A DNA stretch of 64,000 nt from Lachnospiraceae bacterium (GTDB lineage Bacteria > Bacillota > Clostridia > Lachnospirales > Lachnospiraceae). The translations under genes and the position numbers were made by a program. The DNA is taken from NCBI GenBank assembly GCA_017614155.1, contig JAGACK010000008.1, positions 45,424 through 109,423 of the forward strand. Reading direction: 5' to 3'. This document shows, piece after piece, positions 51,307 through 60,801 of this stretch (within the stretch, counting starts at the first letter, position 1; each line of letters begins with the position of its first letter). Below the pieces are notes generated by a model. That model had not been told where the DNA came from. It did no database searches and worked only from the letters and a program-made list of their open reading frames with translations.

Positions 51307-53772
51307 TTACAGATAGTTCAAAAGCGTATGCTGCGAGATCTTTCCGGTAGCCATCAGCGCTGAATTATAGATCTTTTCGGATTCCGTTACCTGTATGGCC
51401 ACATTTGTGATATCCACATTCTCATTTTCAGAAGCCAGTATCTTCACCGTTGACTGTTCTTCCTGAAGCCGGTTGCTGATCAGTGTGAGCCTCTCGTCTG
51501 TTGTTCCGCAGGCCGTGCCTGCAAGCGTTGCCTGATAATGGAAACTGCCAAAGGCTTCCACTGATCTTTCATATACACTTTGAAGCTTATTCTTCGCAAT
51601 GTCAAGTTCCTTATTTGCGGCATCAAGAAGAAGTGAAAGTTTTTCCGTTTCATCCACACTGTAGGAGGATGCCTTTTCCTGCATGGTCTTTATCCGGTTT
51701 ACCTTGTCCTCGGCTTCATCCACTCCTTCGATCGCTGTCAGGATATCATCAACCTGCCTGATGATCTGGGTGTCAAAGACATCCTTTGCATTTGTATTGA
51801 TCTGTATCTTCTGATCCGAGCCGACCGAATAATAGATTGCCTGTTCCTGATCATCATATACCAGAGGATCGATCATTAAATGGTTTCCATCAAGCTTACG
51901 GGAATCCAGAAAATGCTCAGGTCTTAAGTCTCCCTCACTGAAACTGCTCTTGTCATAGGTTATGCTGATCGTATCCACGCCCGGGATATCCTTGAGGCTT
52001 TTCAGGGTACGCGCCACATCGCTTCCGAATACCACTTCGCCCGTATCCGCCAGAAGATATACTGCCTTTGCCGCCGCCGGATCCGAGTTTTTATCGGCAT
52101 CATTCAATGCAAGATACTGGTATGCAGTCAGATCATTTCCGCTGCTGTCTGTAGCGACTGCAGCATCTGAGGTTGTGATCTTCGCATCAAGGATCGTTTC
52201 ATGATAGGAGGATGTAAATGTCTGCCCGCTTGCGCTCACATTGAACACATTCTTCCCGTATACCCTCCTCGGCCATGCAGTAGGTTCGGTAGCAGGGGTA
52301 TATGTTGCGGACGGGAGCGTATCGGTCGGTATTTCAACTGAGACTGTCTTATCGCTGTTCTCTGTGACCTTGACCCAGTCAAGACGGACTCCTGCGCTGT
52401 TTACTGCCCAGAATGCCTCTTCGCCTTCAAATTTATGTATCTTATATGTCTCTCCGTTATACTCGATCTCAAAAGACCGCAGCTGCCCATCCTGGTCAAA
52501 TACTACACTGTCCTCGGGGATCGAAGGCGTTTTTTCAAGCTCCGCGCGATATGCAAGGCTCGTCACATCTTCATAATAAACAGCATACATATCCCCCGCA
52601 TGATAATAGCAGTACTGATCCTTTCCTCTGATGAATGTATCGGCAACGATACTGTATTTATTATCGCTTATGACCTGTGATCCGTCTGCTTTGACCTTGA
52701 TCTCGGTATAGATATCAGACGAAGCCCCCGGTATCGTAAGGGTCAGCGTTCCGTCCCCGTTATTGGTAACCTTCGCATCCTTATCGGCCGTATAGGTTCC
52801 GGGGGTTACCTCCTTTATGGTATATACCAGCTCTCCGTAAGTGACCTTCAGCTCTTCTCCGGTCTTTTTTACCTGCGTCGGTGTGGCCGGCTTTGTATAT
52901 GTATCCAGCGGGAAATACACCGGATCCTTAGACAGGATCAGGCCCTGATTGCCTCTCTGGTCCAGCTTTACCGCAAGATTTTCACCGTTTATGACAACAT
53001 TTTCAGTAAAGCCTTTTCCATCGTCGGTTATGGTGCCGTCTTCATTAAAATATCTCGACCATGTATTCGATGCAAGGGTTCCGGATGTTCCGATCTGAGT
53101 TCCGGTATAAACTCCCGGATATGTTTTGACGGCCCTGTTCAGATCGTCATAAGACAGCCTGATACGGTTTACCCTGTCCTCCCTGACGGATGTCTCACCC
53201 GTTCCTGCCGGAACCGAAAGTGAATTGATGCTGTCCGTCGAAAAAGGGCTCTCAACATAAGATTCTACTGTGATATCAGATGCATTAAAAGTATCCTTTA
53301 TGTCTATATAATCCTCTACGGTATCCTTCAGAAAGGTCATCGATTCCCCGGTGCGGTACCCTGTAAACACGGTCCTTCCCGCGTAATCTGCGTTTCCGTT
53401 CTGATATATCTGTTTCACATCAGCCTTCAGCTCCTCATATATCTTTTTCCTGGAGGAAGCCTCATAGGTACCGTTTGCGCCCTGCACACATAGTGATTTC
53501 ATGGAGGAGAGGATCCCGGTTGTTGAGTCGATAGCCTTCTGGGTCACATCGACCCAAGCCACTGCATCGGGCACATTTGCGCCGTAATACTGGGTGACCT
53601 CTGACAGATTCCCGCGAAGCCTCAGGGCTCTGATGCCGACAACAGGATCATCCGACAGACGGGCGATCTTTTTTTCCGTGGACATCTGGCTGTTCAGACG
53701 GTCCAGCGTCGTTTTGTTGGCATTCATATTTGAAAGCCTGTCATAATTCATCATCTTGTTAGTGATCCGCAT
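51307..53772 (-). CDS. flgL: Flagellar hook-filament junction protein FlgL (very large)
   Basis: 821 residues, nearly three times the usual 300. The ends are normal: MRITNKMMNYDRLSNMNANK at the start, the D0/D1 helices with LSDDPVVGIRALRLR, and VDITNVAIQVTESEKIYNSALMATGKISQHTLLNYL-type C-terminal helix. Between about residue 180 and 690 is a beta-rich insert of some 500 residues, Thr-, Asp- and Val-rich, probably exposed on the outside of the filament base. A second FlgL lies immediately upstream with a different insert. GGGGGA precedes the ATG. Confidence 0.92.
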   Translation of the reverse strand: MRITNKMMNYDRLSNMNANKTTLDRLNSQMSTEKKIARLSDDPVVGIRALRLRGNLSEVTQYYGANVPDAVAWVDVTQKAIDSTTGILSSMKSLCVQGANGTYEASSRKKIYEELKADVKQIYQNGNADYAGRTVFTGYRTGESMTFLKDTVEDYIDIKDTFNASDITVESYVESPFSTDSINSLSVPAGTGETSVREDRVNRIRLSYDDLNRAVKTYPGVYTGTQIGTSGTLASNTWSRYFNEDGTITDDGKGFTENVVINGENLAVKLDQRGNQGLILSKDPVYFPLDTYTKPATPTQVKKTGEELKVTYGELVYTIKEVTPGTYTADKDAKVTNNGDGTLTLTIPGASSDIYTEIKVKADGSQVISDNKYSIVADTFIRGKDQYCYYHAGDMYAVYYEDVTSLAYRAELEKTPSIPEDSVVFDQDGQLRSFEIEYNGETYKIHKFEGEEAFWAVNSAGVRLDWVKVTENSDKTVSVEIPTDTLPSATYTPATEPTAWPRRVYGKNVFNVSASGQTFTSSYHETILDAKITTSDAAVATDSSGNDLTAYQYLALNDADKNSDPAAAKAVYLLADTGEVVFGSDVARTLKSLKDIPGVDTISITYDKSSFSEGDLRPEHFLDSRKLDGNHLMIDPLVYDDQEQAIYYSVGSDQKIQINTNAKDVFDTQIIRQVDDILTAIEGVDEAEDKVNRIKTMQEKASSYSVDETEKLSLLLDAANKELDIAKNKLQSVYERSVEAFGSFHYQATLAGTACGTTDERLTLISNRLQEEQSTVKILASENENVDITNVAIQVTESEKIYNSALMATGKISQHTLLNYL

Positions 53773-53786
53773 TTAGAGTCCCCCGT

Positions 53787-55979
53787 TTAAATGTAATCCA
53801 TTAAAGAGTGCTGTCCGATCTTTCCGGTAGACATCAGAGCCGCATTATATGTCAGCTCAGCCTCCTTTACATCCACAGCTATATTGGTGATATCAAGATC
53901 CTCATTCTCCGATGCCAGATTTCTTACCGTTGTTTTTTCTTCCAGCAGCCTGTTGCTGATGAGCGTCAGTCTGTTGTCAACGGTTCCACAGGTAGTCACT
54001 GCCTGATTGGCCCTGTCATGATAATCTCCAAAAGCAGTGATGCCCCTTTCATATACCTCCTGAAGCTTGTTTCTGGCAATATCAAGTTCTTTTTCCGCAG
54101 CTGCCCTGAGAACCCTGACCTTGTCCTGGTCATCTGCAGCGCCATGCATATCGAGCCTGTCAACCTTATCCTGCGCCTTGTTAAATGCATTTATCGCTTC
54201 GAGGATATCATCTACCTCTCTTGCGACCTGGGCAAAAAACACATCCTCGGCATTGGTATTTATCTGAATATTCTGATTGTTTCCTACTGTTATGACCATT
54301 TCCTGACGGTGATCATCAAATATGATAGGATTGGAATCAGCAGTTTCGGTCACGCCGTCTGCCTCAAATTTTATCTCCCTTCCCTCCTGTGACAGCTTGC
54401 AGTCAAAATAGTGTTCAGGTCTGGGATCTCCTGCTTCAAATTCCCTCTTGTCATAGGTAACGGTTATCAGATCCGCTCCGGCAACAGGCTTTAAACCCTT
54501 GAATTTCTCTGCCACACCGCTTCCGAAAACCAGCTCTCCCGTATCCTTCAGCAGATATACCTTGTTCGCTGCATCGGTATCTGAAATATTCCTGTCGTTG
54601 GGATCAAGCGCAACCTTCTGATATGCCGTGATATAATCCCCGGCCGCATTCTGCCCTATTGCCGATGTAGAGGAAGTAGCGATGGCTTCTATAGTGGATT
54701 CCTTATACGCAGAATTCACAACTTTTCCGTTTGCCGAAATATTGTATACCTTTTCTGCTGACGATGCAGGCGGATTATCATAGGGCTGATTCGTCACGAC
54801 GACTTTGAATGTCCCGTCAGTGTTCTGATGAACCGGACTCTTGACACGGGGATCTGTAGAAATGAATTTTCCGTATGTGGAACTCGTCTCATCAAAATCA
54901 TATTCTATCGTAATGGTATCTCCGCCATCCATGATCTTAATTCCATAAACCTTTCCCGTTATGGGATCAGGATTGCTTCTGGTCACATATGGACTCTCAT
55001 TGACCGTATCAGGAATCTCTGTCTTTATTTCATTTTCAAGATTTTCCCTGTAGGTGACTTTTGCATCACCGGTCTCCACTTTAAATGTTCTGGTCACGGT
55101 TATGGATGAAAGATCCGTTGAGATTACTATTTCTGTATTTCCGATCGATATCTTGTGTCCTACTCCTACCTCGCCTGAAACCGCAGTCCCGTCACTCGGA
55201 ACGATCTTTACCGTTCCCCCGGTGGTAATCTCAATACTCCGGCCATCTTTTGTGACAAGCTTCAGTCCTTCCGAATCCTTTGTATTTGTCGTAAAATAGT
55301 CGGCGGCATTTATGGTCTCTGTCACTTCCTGGATCTTTGTCTTGACCTCCAGATTGTCATAGGACAGGCGTATCCTGTTGACCCTGTCTTCCTTTACTCT
55401 GGTCGGCTCATCACCGGTCGCGGACATCGCGTTTATCTCTTCAAGCGTCAGACCGCCTTCGATATATGAAGCCAGCTTGACATCTTCGGGATTAAAGATA
55501 TCCACTATATTGTGATAATCCTCTGTTGTGTTATCCGTAAATGTAAGGGATTTTTCTGTCCTGAACCCGGTGAATACGGTACGTCCCGCATAACTGACAT
55601 TTCCGTTCTGATATATCTGCTGCATGTTTCCCTTCAGTCCGTCATAGATCCTGGTTCTTGCATCCACATCGTTTGTCCCGTTTGCGCCCTGATCACACAG
55701 AGCGCGCATGGAAGAAAGGATATCCACAGTTGATTCTATGGCATCCTGGGTTATTGAAACCCATGCATTTGCGTCCGGAACATTCTGTCCGTAAAACTGC
55801 ACAAGATCCGAATATGCGCTCCGAAGCCTCAGCGACCTTATCGCGACAACAGGATCATCAGATGCTCTCGTAATCTTTTTTTCGGTAGCCATCTGTGTAT
55901 TCAGCCTGTCAAGATAGTCCTTGTTCGCATTGATGTTCATCAGGGAATTATTTGTCATCATCCCGTTGGTTATACGCAT
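53787..55979 (-). CDS. flgL: Flagellar hook-filament junction protein FlgL (second copy, large)
   Basis: 730 residues, more than twice the usual length. The N-terminus, MRITNGMMTNNSLMNINANK, and the C-terminus, LDITNIAVDVKEAELTYNAALMSTGKIGQ, match the copy at 51307 closely, while the central insert (about 180-610) differs in sequence and length. Both carry a shared DTGE(L/V)VFGS block and a GDPRPEH/GDLRPEH block in the insert, showing that the insert too derives from a common ancestor. AAAGGAG lies before the ATG. It is transcribed 14 bases before the other flgL. Confidence 0.92.
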   Translation of the reverse strand: MRITNGMMTNNSLMNINANKDYLDRLNTQMATEKKITRASDDPVVAIRSLRLRSAYSDLVQFYGQNVPDANAWVSITQDAIESTVDILSSMRALCDQGANGTNDVDARTRIYDGLKGNMQQIYQNGNVSYAGRTVFTGFRTEKSLTFTDNTTEDYHNIVDIFNPEDVKLASYIEGGLTLEEINAMSATGDEPTRVKEDRVNRIRLSYDNLEVKTKIQEVTETINAADYFTTNTKDSEGLKLVTKDGRSIEITTGGTVKIVPSDGTAVSGEVGVGHKISIGNTEIVISTDLSSITVTRTFKVETGDAKVTYRENLENEIKTEIPDTVNESPYVTRSNPDPITGKVYGIKIMDGGDTITIEYDFDETSSTYGKFISTDPRVKSPVHQNTDGTFKVVVTNQPYDNPPASSAEKVYNISANGKVVNSAYKESTIEAIATSSTSAIGQNAAGDYITAYQKVALDPNDRNISDTDAANKVYLLKDTGELVFGSGVAEKFKGLKPVAGADLITVTYDKREFEAGDPRPEHYFDCKLSQEGREIKFEADGVTETADSNPIIFDDHRQEMVITVGNNQNIQINTNAEDVFFAQVAREVDDILEAINAFNKAQDKVDRLDMHGAADDQDKVRVLRAAAEKELDIARNKLQEVYERGITAFGDYHDRANQAVTTCGTVDNRLTLISNRLLEEKTTVRNLASENEDLDITNIAVDVKEAELTYNAALMSTGKIGQHSLMDYI

Positions 55980-56046
55980 ATGCAGGTCTCCTTTAATTAA
56001 TTATCCCGTCCGTGAATTTATCGTGTGTTCAAAAGAACACTTATTT

Positions 56047-57975
56047 CTATACTCCCGTCTGGAGAATCAGACGATCATACATTTCCGTCATCGTCTGGAT
56101 GATCTTCGAGCTCAGATCAAAGGCGTGCTGGAATTTTACCAGATCCAGGGCTTCTTCATCATTGTCCACACCCGATACGGACAGTCTCTGATTTTCGATC
56201 GCATGTCCCACATTGGAAAAATTAGCCGTGAAATTCTTTGCGCTCTGTGCATTGAGAGCTACATCCGAAAGCACGCACTGGAGGAATTCCGCCGAAGTAC
56301 ATCCCCTGAAGCTAACCTTGTCCTTATCTGTCCTGATCAGCTCAAGATCATACAGAAGGTCATTTGAATCTGTATTATGTCCGGATTCTGTATTGTATGT
56401 AGTGGCAAATCTGGATGAGTCATAAAAAATATCTGTATTCAGCCTGAAATTCTTTGCCGTCAGATCATTGTATGTATTATCTGCTGATCTGATAGGCTCT
56501 TTTTTGTAGGTGCTCTGGTTCACCAGATTGTTGGTATCCTTCATATTCACATTTTCACCGGACACCTCATCCCTGAACTGGAAAAAGCAGACATCATTCA
56601 TGGAATTGCCGTTCAGGTCGACTCCCTCCTGTTCAATTCGGTTGAACGCATAGGCAAAGGATCTGACCCATTCATTCATCTGTGACTGATAATAAGGGAT
56701 TCCCTGATAGTCTATGGACCGTCCCATATGGGCATCCGTTCCTTTTTTTGCTTCTTCCATCAGGCCTTTTATCCTGTCGCCGTTTGCATCGAGATAAGTA
56801 AGGTTCATAAATGTAAAAGTCTGATATTTTTCAGGATCAGTATCATCCTGACAGTATTCCCATCCGTCATACTGATAGGGCATGCCACAGATATAGATTG
56901 TTCCCTGATCCGGTATCGTCATCTTGTTCGGATCCTGAAGCCGGGATTCGCTCACAAGTATCCGTATCGATTCCGAGCCTACCGGAAAAGACGGGTCGCT
57001 GCCTTCAGTCTTTATCTCTCCATTGAAGATCTCCCTGTTGTTTCCGTCACGGAGTTCCAAAAGAGCCTTCAGTTCTCCTGAAAGATTGGGGGTATGAACA
57101 TCGAAAGGCATGCCAGTATGTTTCCAGTACATATCGTACAGCCCGTCAATGTCAGACTGGTTTACCTTTTCTTCACGCGCTATACAGTCCAGTTCGTAAT
57201 AATCATATCCGTCAACCAGCAGGCATTCGTTCCCGATCGATACCGTGTATCTTTTTACACCTGTCGGGCTGTCGGGATCTCCGTAATTATAGATATCTAT
57301 TTCTTCCGTCTTTACATCAACATATTTTGAAAGCTGATCTATCAGCAGTTCCCTCCTGTCCCGCAGCTCATTTGCTACCACTCCGTTCAGTTCGATAACG
57401 GAGATCTGCTTGTTCAGTGTGGCGATCTGGGAACCGATCGAATTAATCTCATTTACGACATCTTTAACTTCTTCATTGAGATTTGACTGTGTCTTTTCAA
57501 GGTTTACCGCCATGTTGTTGAAGTATTCAGTCAGAGACTGCGCCGTCCCCAAAAAAGCCTTCCTGGTCGATGTGCTTCCCGGATCATCCTTCATGGATGA
57601 AAGAGCATTATAAAAATCCTCTACATATACCTTGTTGAATCCGGGAACGGTAGTCGTATCCGTGAAGTAGTTTTCAATCTCCAGCGTATATGTCTGCTTC
57701 TTTTCATATTCACCCAGAGAAGATGCATTCGCGCGGTATTTCAGATCTATATATGCGTTCCGGAGCTGATCGACCGACTTTGCGGTAACACCCTGTCCTT
57801 CCATGCCATATGATGAGTATGTCCGGAGAGCTTCGCTTGCCTGTGTGTTCAGCACCTGCTTGGAATATCCCTTGGTATTGGCATTTGCTATATTGTTCGC
57901 CACGGTATTCTCTGCCACCTGCGAAGCGGTGAGTCCCGAATATCCGATCATTAGTCCCGTAAAAGCTGACGGCAT
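56047..57975 (-). CDS. flgK: Flagellar hook-filament junction protein FlgK (second copy)
   Basis: 642 residues. It has the flagellar rod/hook start AFTGLMIGYSGLTASQVAENTVANNIANANTKGYSKQ-type block and the C-terminal hook helix DNDEEALDLVKFQHAFDLSSKIIQTMTEMYDRLI. The middle is a long outside domain. It differs strongly from the FlgK-like gene at 57995; both keep the ends needed for assembly. FlgK joins hook and filament next to FlgL. AGGT and AAGGA precede the ATG; gap to the upstream flgK is 19 bases. Confidence 0.9.
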   Translation of the reverse strand: MPSAFTGLMIGYSGLTASQVAENTVANNIANANTKGYSKQVLNTQASEALRTYSSYGMEGQGVTAKSVDQLRNAYIDLKYRANASSLGEYEKKQTYTLEIENYFTDTTTVPGFNKVYVEDFYNALSSMKDDPGSTSTRKAFLGTAQSLTEYFNNMAVNLEKTQSNLNEEVKDVVNEINSIGSQIATLNKQISVIELNGVVANELRDRRELLIDQLSKYVDVKTEEIDIYNYGDPDSPTGVKRYTVSIGNECLLVDGYDYYELDCIAREEKVNQSDIDGLYDMYWKHTGMPFDVHTPNLSGELKALLELRDGNNREIFNGEIKTEGSDPSFPVGSESIRILVSESRLQDPNKMTIPDQGTIYICGMPYQYDGWEYCQDDTDPEKYQTFTFMNLTYLDANGDRIKGLMEEAKKGTDAHMGRSIDYQGIPYYQSQMNEWVRSFAYAFNRIEQEGVDLNGNSMNDVCFFQFRDEVSGENVNMKDTNNLVNQSTYKKEPIRSADNTYNDLTAKNFRLNTDIFYDSSRFATTYNTESGHNTDSNDLLYDLELIRTDKDKVSFRGCTSAEFLQCVLSDVALNAQSAKNFTANFSNVGHAIENQRLSVSGVDNDEEALDLVKFQHAFDLSSKIIQTMTEMYDRLILQTGV

Positions 57976-57994
57976 ATGTCCTTACCTCTCTTTC

Positions 57995-59830
57995 TTATCT
58001 GAGCATTCCGAAAAGATTGTCCAGCATGGCTGAAATTGTATTGATATAACGGCTGCTTGCGTTATACGCATTCTGATAGCGGATCATGTTCGTAAGTTCC
58101 TCATTGTCAGATACGCCCACTACCTGCTGTCTCTGCGCATCGATCGCTTCCGCTGCAGTCTGCTCATTCAGTGCGACTTCCCTGTAAATCTCTCCTCTGA
58201 TGGCATTCTCGCTTGAAAGAGCAACATAGTATTCCGAAAATCTTAAGTTTCCGCGGGTTGTCGGATTGAGCTTCCCGGCCCTGTCCTCAAGGAAAAGATC
58301 TGCCAGTTCATCAGCTCTTGCCTGATCGACTGACTGCTCGTCCTCCTTCATGATAAATCCGTTTGCAAGTAAAGTCGGCTGCTTGCGGACAGCCGGATCA
58401 ACATAGATATTGGCTATGGACCACCCGTCAGTCCCGTCTGCCATGGGCTTGACATTTCCGGCATCATCCTTCGGCTCGGTAATCTTTTTGAAAAGATTCA
58501 CTGCCTTTCCGGAAGCATCTTTTCCGCCCTCCAGAATCCTGTTCATCCCGGTCACGATACCGTGTATCATGTTGTCAAACTCAGCCATGACATTTACCAC
58601 GGTGGATCTTGCCGTAAGCCGGTCATACTTTTCATTCAGCTCCGGAGTCTTTTCTGCAATTATCTTGTCAGCAAGCCCCGCATTTTCTTTGATGATATCC
58701 TCAACGATCACATCATCCGATACGATCTGATTATCTGCGCTGTCAAAATATTTCCTCTCATAATATGCACGCGCGAGATCTGCTGCTTTGTAATTTGAAA
58801 GATAACTGCCATAATCATCCTTCAGATAGTCGCTGACATAATCCTCGGGCTTGTAAAGATCCCTGTATGTTCCTCTTGTATTGCCTCTTGCATGTACCAG
58901 CGCTTTCAGCCCGCCGATATCGGTATCAAGGTCGCTGCTTATCTCCTCCGAAAAACTGATGACGGTACGGTCCAGCTGCTTCCATACGGGGACACAGAAG
59001 CTTTCGTCCATCTTCGGCATGCGCCCGTTGGTAATCTCTTCTTCAAATTTTGTATTATATTCCTTCCCGCTCAGGAGATTGATCTCATAAACATAATCAC
59101 TGCTTACAAAATCCACTCCCTCCATCTGTACGGTAACAGCCCCGTGGATATCTTCTTCATAGCTTATCTTTGCAAATCCCGACAGCTCATCGAGAAGCTT
59201 GTCTCTGGCATCCCTGAGATCGTTTGCCCTTTCGATATCCGCTGCTTCGATCTTTGTGATCTTCTGGTTCAGTTCATATATCTTTTTTCCATAGTCGTTG
59301 ATCTTTCCGACCATGTCCTTTATCTGTACATCTAAATTGTCCTGATATTCTGAAAGGCCTGTATAAACAGCCTGCGCTCTCTCAATAAATGTATATGCCT
59401 TGCTGACGATCAGTCCCTGATTTGTAGCATCCGAAGGGTTTTTCTGGAGCTCCTGTACGGCGCGCTCCAGCTCCGTGAGTGACTCCTGAAACTCTGTCCC
59501 CTGCATTTCTCCGAAAAGAGTTTCAATCTCACGCGTTACTTCATAACCTGTATTGTAATATTGGGATCTGCCGTTTTCGACCCGGTAGCGCTTGTCAAGA
59601 AAGACATCGCGTACTGCCCGGACATCAGCATAAGAAACACCGGAACCAACCTGCTGTGCGCTGATATACGCCCTTCCGACAGTATCATAATGCCGGTTTG
59701 CCTGTGTTACCTGCTGGCGCGTATACCCTTCGGTTCCGATATTTGCAAGATTATGTGCGGTGGTATTTAAGGAATTCTGATTTGTGACAAGCCCGGAGGC
59801 CCCGGTATATAACCCGCTGAACAACGACAT
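57995..59830 (-). CDS. flgK: Flagellar hook-filament junction protein FlgK
   Basis: 611 residues. Its start, MSLFSGLYTGASGLVTNQNSLNTTAHNLANIGTEGYTRQ-type with the NT-x-HNLAN pattern, and its C-terminus, SNDEELTNMIRYQNAYNASSRYINTISAMLDNLFGML, are classic FlgK. The middle domain (about 280-480) is variable. AAGGAG lies nine bases before the ATG. It follows flgN by 27 bases and precedes the second flgK. Confidence 0.94.
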   Translation of the reverse strand: MSLFSGLYTGASGLVTNQNSLNTTAHNLANIGTEGYTRQQVTQANRHYDTVGRAYISAQQVGSGVSYADVRAVRDVFLDKRYRVENGRSQYYNTGYEVTREIETLFGEMQGTEFQESLTELERAVQELQKNPSDATNQGLIVSKAYTFIERAQAVYTGLSEYQDNLDVQIKDMVGKINDYGKKIYELNQKITKIEAADIERANDLRDARDKLLDELSGFAKISYEEDIHGAVTVQMEGVDFVSSDYVYEINLLSGKEYNTKFEEEITNGRMPKMDESFCVPVWKQLDRTVISFSEEISSDLDTDIGGLKALVHARGNTRGTYRDLYKPEDYVSDYLKDDYGSYLSNYKAADLARAYYERKYFDSADNQIVSDDVIVEDIIKENAGLADKIIAEKTPELNEKYDRLTARSTVVNVMAEFDNMIHGIVTGMNRILEGGKDASGKAVNLFKKITEPKDDAGNVKPMADGTDGWSIANIYVDPAVRKQPTLLANGFIMKEDEQSVDQARADELADLFLEDRAGKLNPTTRGNLRFSEYYVALSSENAIRGEIYREVALNEQTAAEAIDAQRQQVVGVSDNEELTNMIRYQNAYNASSRYINTISAMLDNLFGMLR

Positions 59831-59857
59831 AATGCAACACTCCTTACAGTATCCGTA

Positions 59858-60376
59858 TCACTGTTTTGCATCAAAGCCGCCGGCGGTTCCTCCCATATGA
59901 TCTCCTGCGATTCCCGCATTCCGGGTATAATTTCCGGTCTCCGGTGCCTGTCTCATGGATTTGACCAGATTTAGATTGAAATTTACGATATCCAGGGATT
60001 GCTCAATGAGTACTCTGTTCTGATCGTTTATGAGCCTCAGCTCGCCGATAGTGGCTTTGATCCGGTCGTGGATTGCGGCAAGCGCCTCTCTCTCCTCCGG
60101 CCGTTTATCTAACATATCTATCAGGTATGAAAGCTTCAAAGTCTTAACGTCCCTGTTAATGACATCTGCGATATCCGCCATCGACTGCTCTCTTTCTTTG
60201 TCGATTGCAGCCAGACGATCTATCACCACCTGTTCCTCATCCGTGATTTTTTGAAGTTTTTCAACATTCCCCTCTATTATGACAGGGGTCTTTTTTTGAG
60301 AAAGTTTAAGTAAAGCAGCATATTCTTTTTCTTCTTTATCCAGTGTTTCGATCAACACCTGCATAAGACTAGCCAC
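59858..60376 (-). CDS. flgN: Flagellar chaperone FlgN
   Basis: 172 residues, mostly helical with coiled-coil segments (about 5-60 and 80-130) and a Gly-rich tail. The opening LIETLDKEEKEYAALLKLSQKKTPVIIEGNVEKLQKITDEEQ-type pattern and the position between flgM and flgK identify FlgN, the export chaperone of FlgK and FlgL. The start is probably the GTG at 60376, with GAGGT seven bases upstream; ATG at 60364 is the alternative. Confidence 0.85.
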   Translation of the reverse strand: MASLMQVLIETLDKEEKEYAALLKLSQKKTPVIIEGNVEKLQKITDEEQVVIDRLAAIDKEREQSMADIADVINRDVKTLKLSYLIDMLDKRPEEREALAAIHDRIKATIGELRLINDQNRVLIEQSLDIVNFNLNLVKSMRQAPETGNYTRNAGIAGDHMGGTAGGFDAKQ

Positions 60377-60399
60377 TTACATTACCTCTCTTTTTGTGA

Positions 60400-60684
60400 T
60401 CAATTGGCGTATGCTTCGCCGAATTTCTGCATAAGCTTGTCAGCAAAGCTTTCTCCGGATACATCGTATGTACCGGCCTGTATCTTTGCCTTCAATGCAG
60501 CTACCTTCTCCTGTCTTATGTCCGGAGAATCCTTTACTGCAGCTTTCGCCGTCTGGATATCCCTTCCTATACTGGAGATTTCAACCGCATCGCGACCGTT
60601 ACCTGTCGAGGCAGCCTTGGAAGTCCTTCTGCTCTTGTTTACGCCATAGATCTGCTGGATCTGTGATAAAGCATCTACACGCAT
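60400..60684 (-). CDS. flgM: Anti-sigma-28 factor FlgM
   Basis: 94 residues from the ATG at 60684, with GGAGGAG before it; an ATG upstream in frame is not supported. Family blocks: IQQIYGVNKSRRTSKA near 8-23, DAVEISSIGRDIQTAKAAVKDSPDIRQEKVAALKAKIQAGTYDVSGE-type C-terminal region, with the sigma-binding helices. FlgM holds sigma-28 until the hook is complete. The promoter just upstream is itself a sigma-28 type, giving autoregulation. Confidence 0.95.
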   Translation of the reverse strand: MRVDALSQIQQIYGVNKSRRTSKAASTGNGRDAVEISSIGRDIQTAKAAVKDSPDIRQEKVAALKAKIQAGTYDVSGESFADKLMQKFGEAYAN

Positions 60685-60765
60685 TTCAGACTCCTCCTTT
60701 CCTTTAACTAACTGATACCTGTTTCGTGTCAAACTAATAAAGCAATTCTGCTACATTCAATATAT

Positions 60766-60792
60766 TTATCGGCCGATACGGAAAAAATATTA
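60766..60792 (-). promoter_or_regulatory. Sigma-28 promoter of the flgM-flgN-flgK-flgL operon
   Basis: On the minus strand TAAT (60789-60792), 15 bases and GCCGATAA (60766-60773), a perfect -10 and near-perfect -35. The -10 lies in the palindrome TATCGGCCGATA. Confidence 0.75.
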
Positions 60793-60801
60793 GTCTTTTT
60801 T

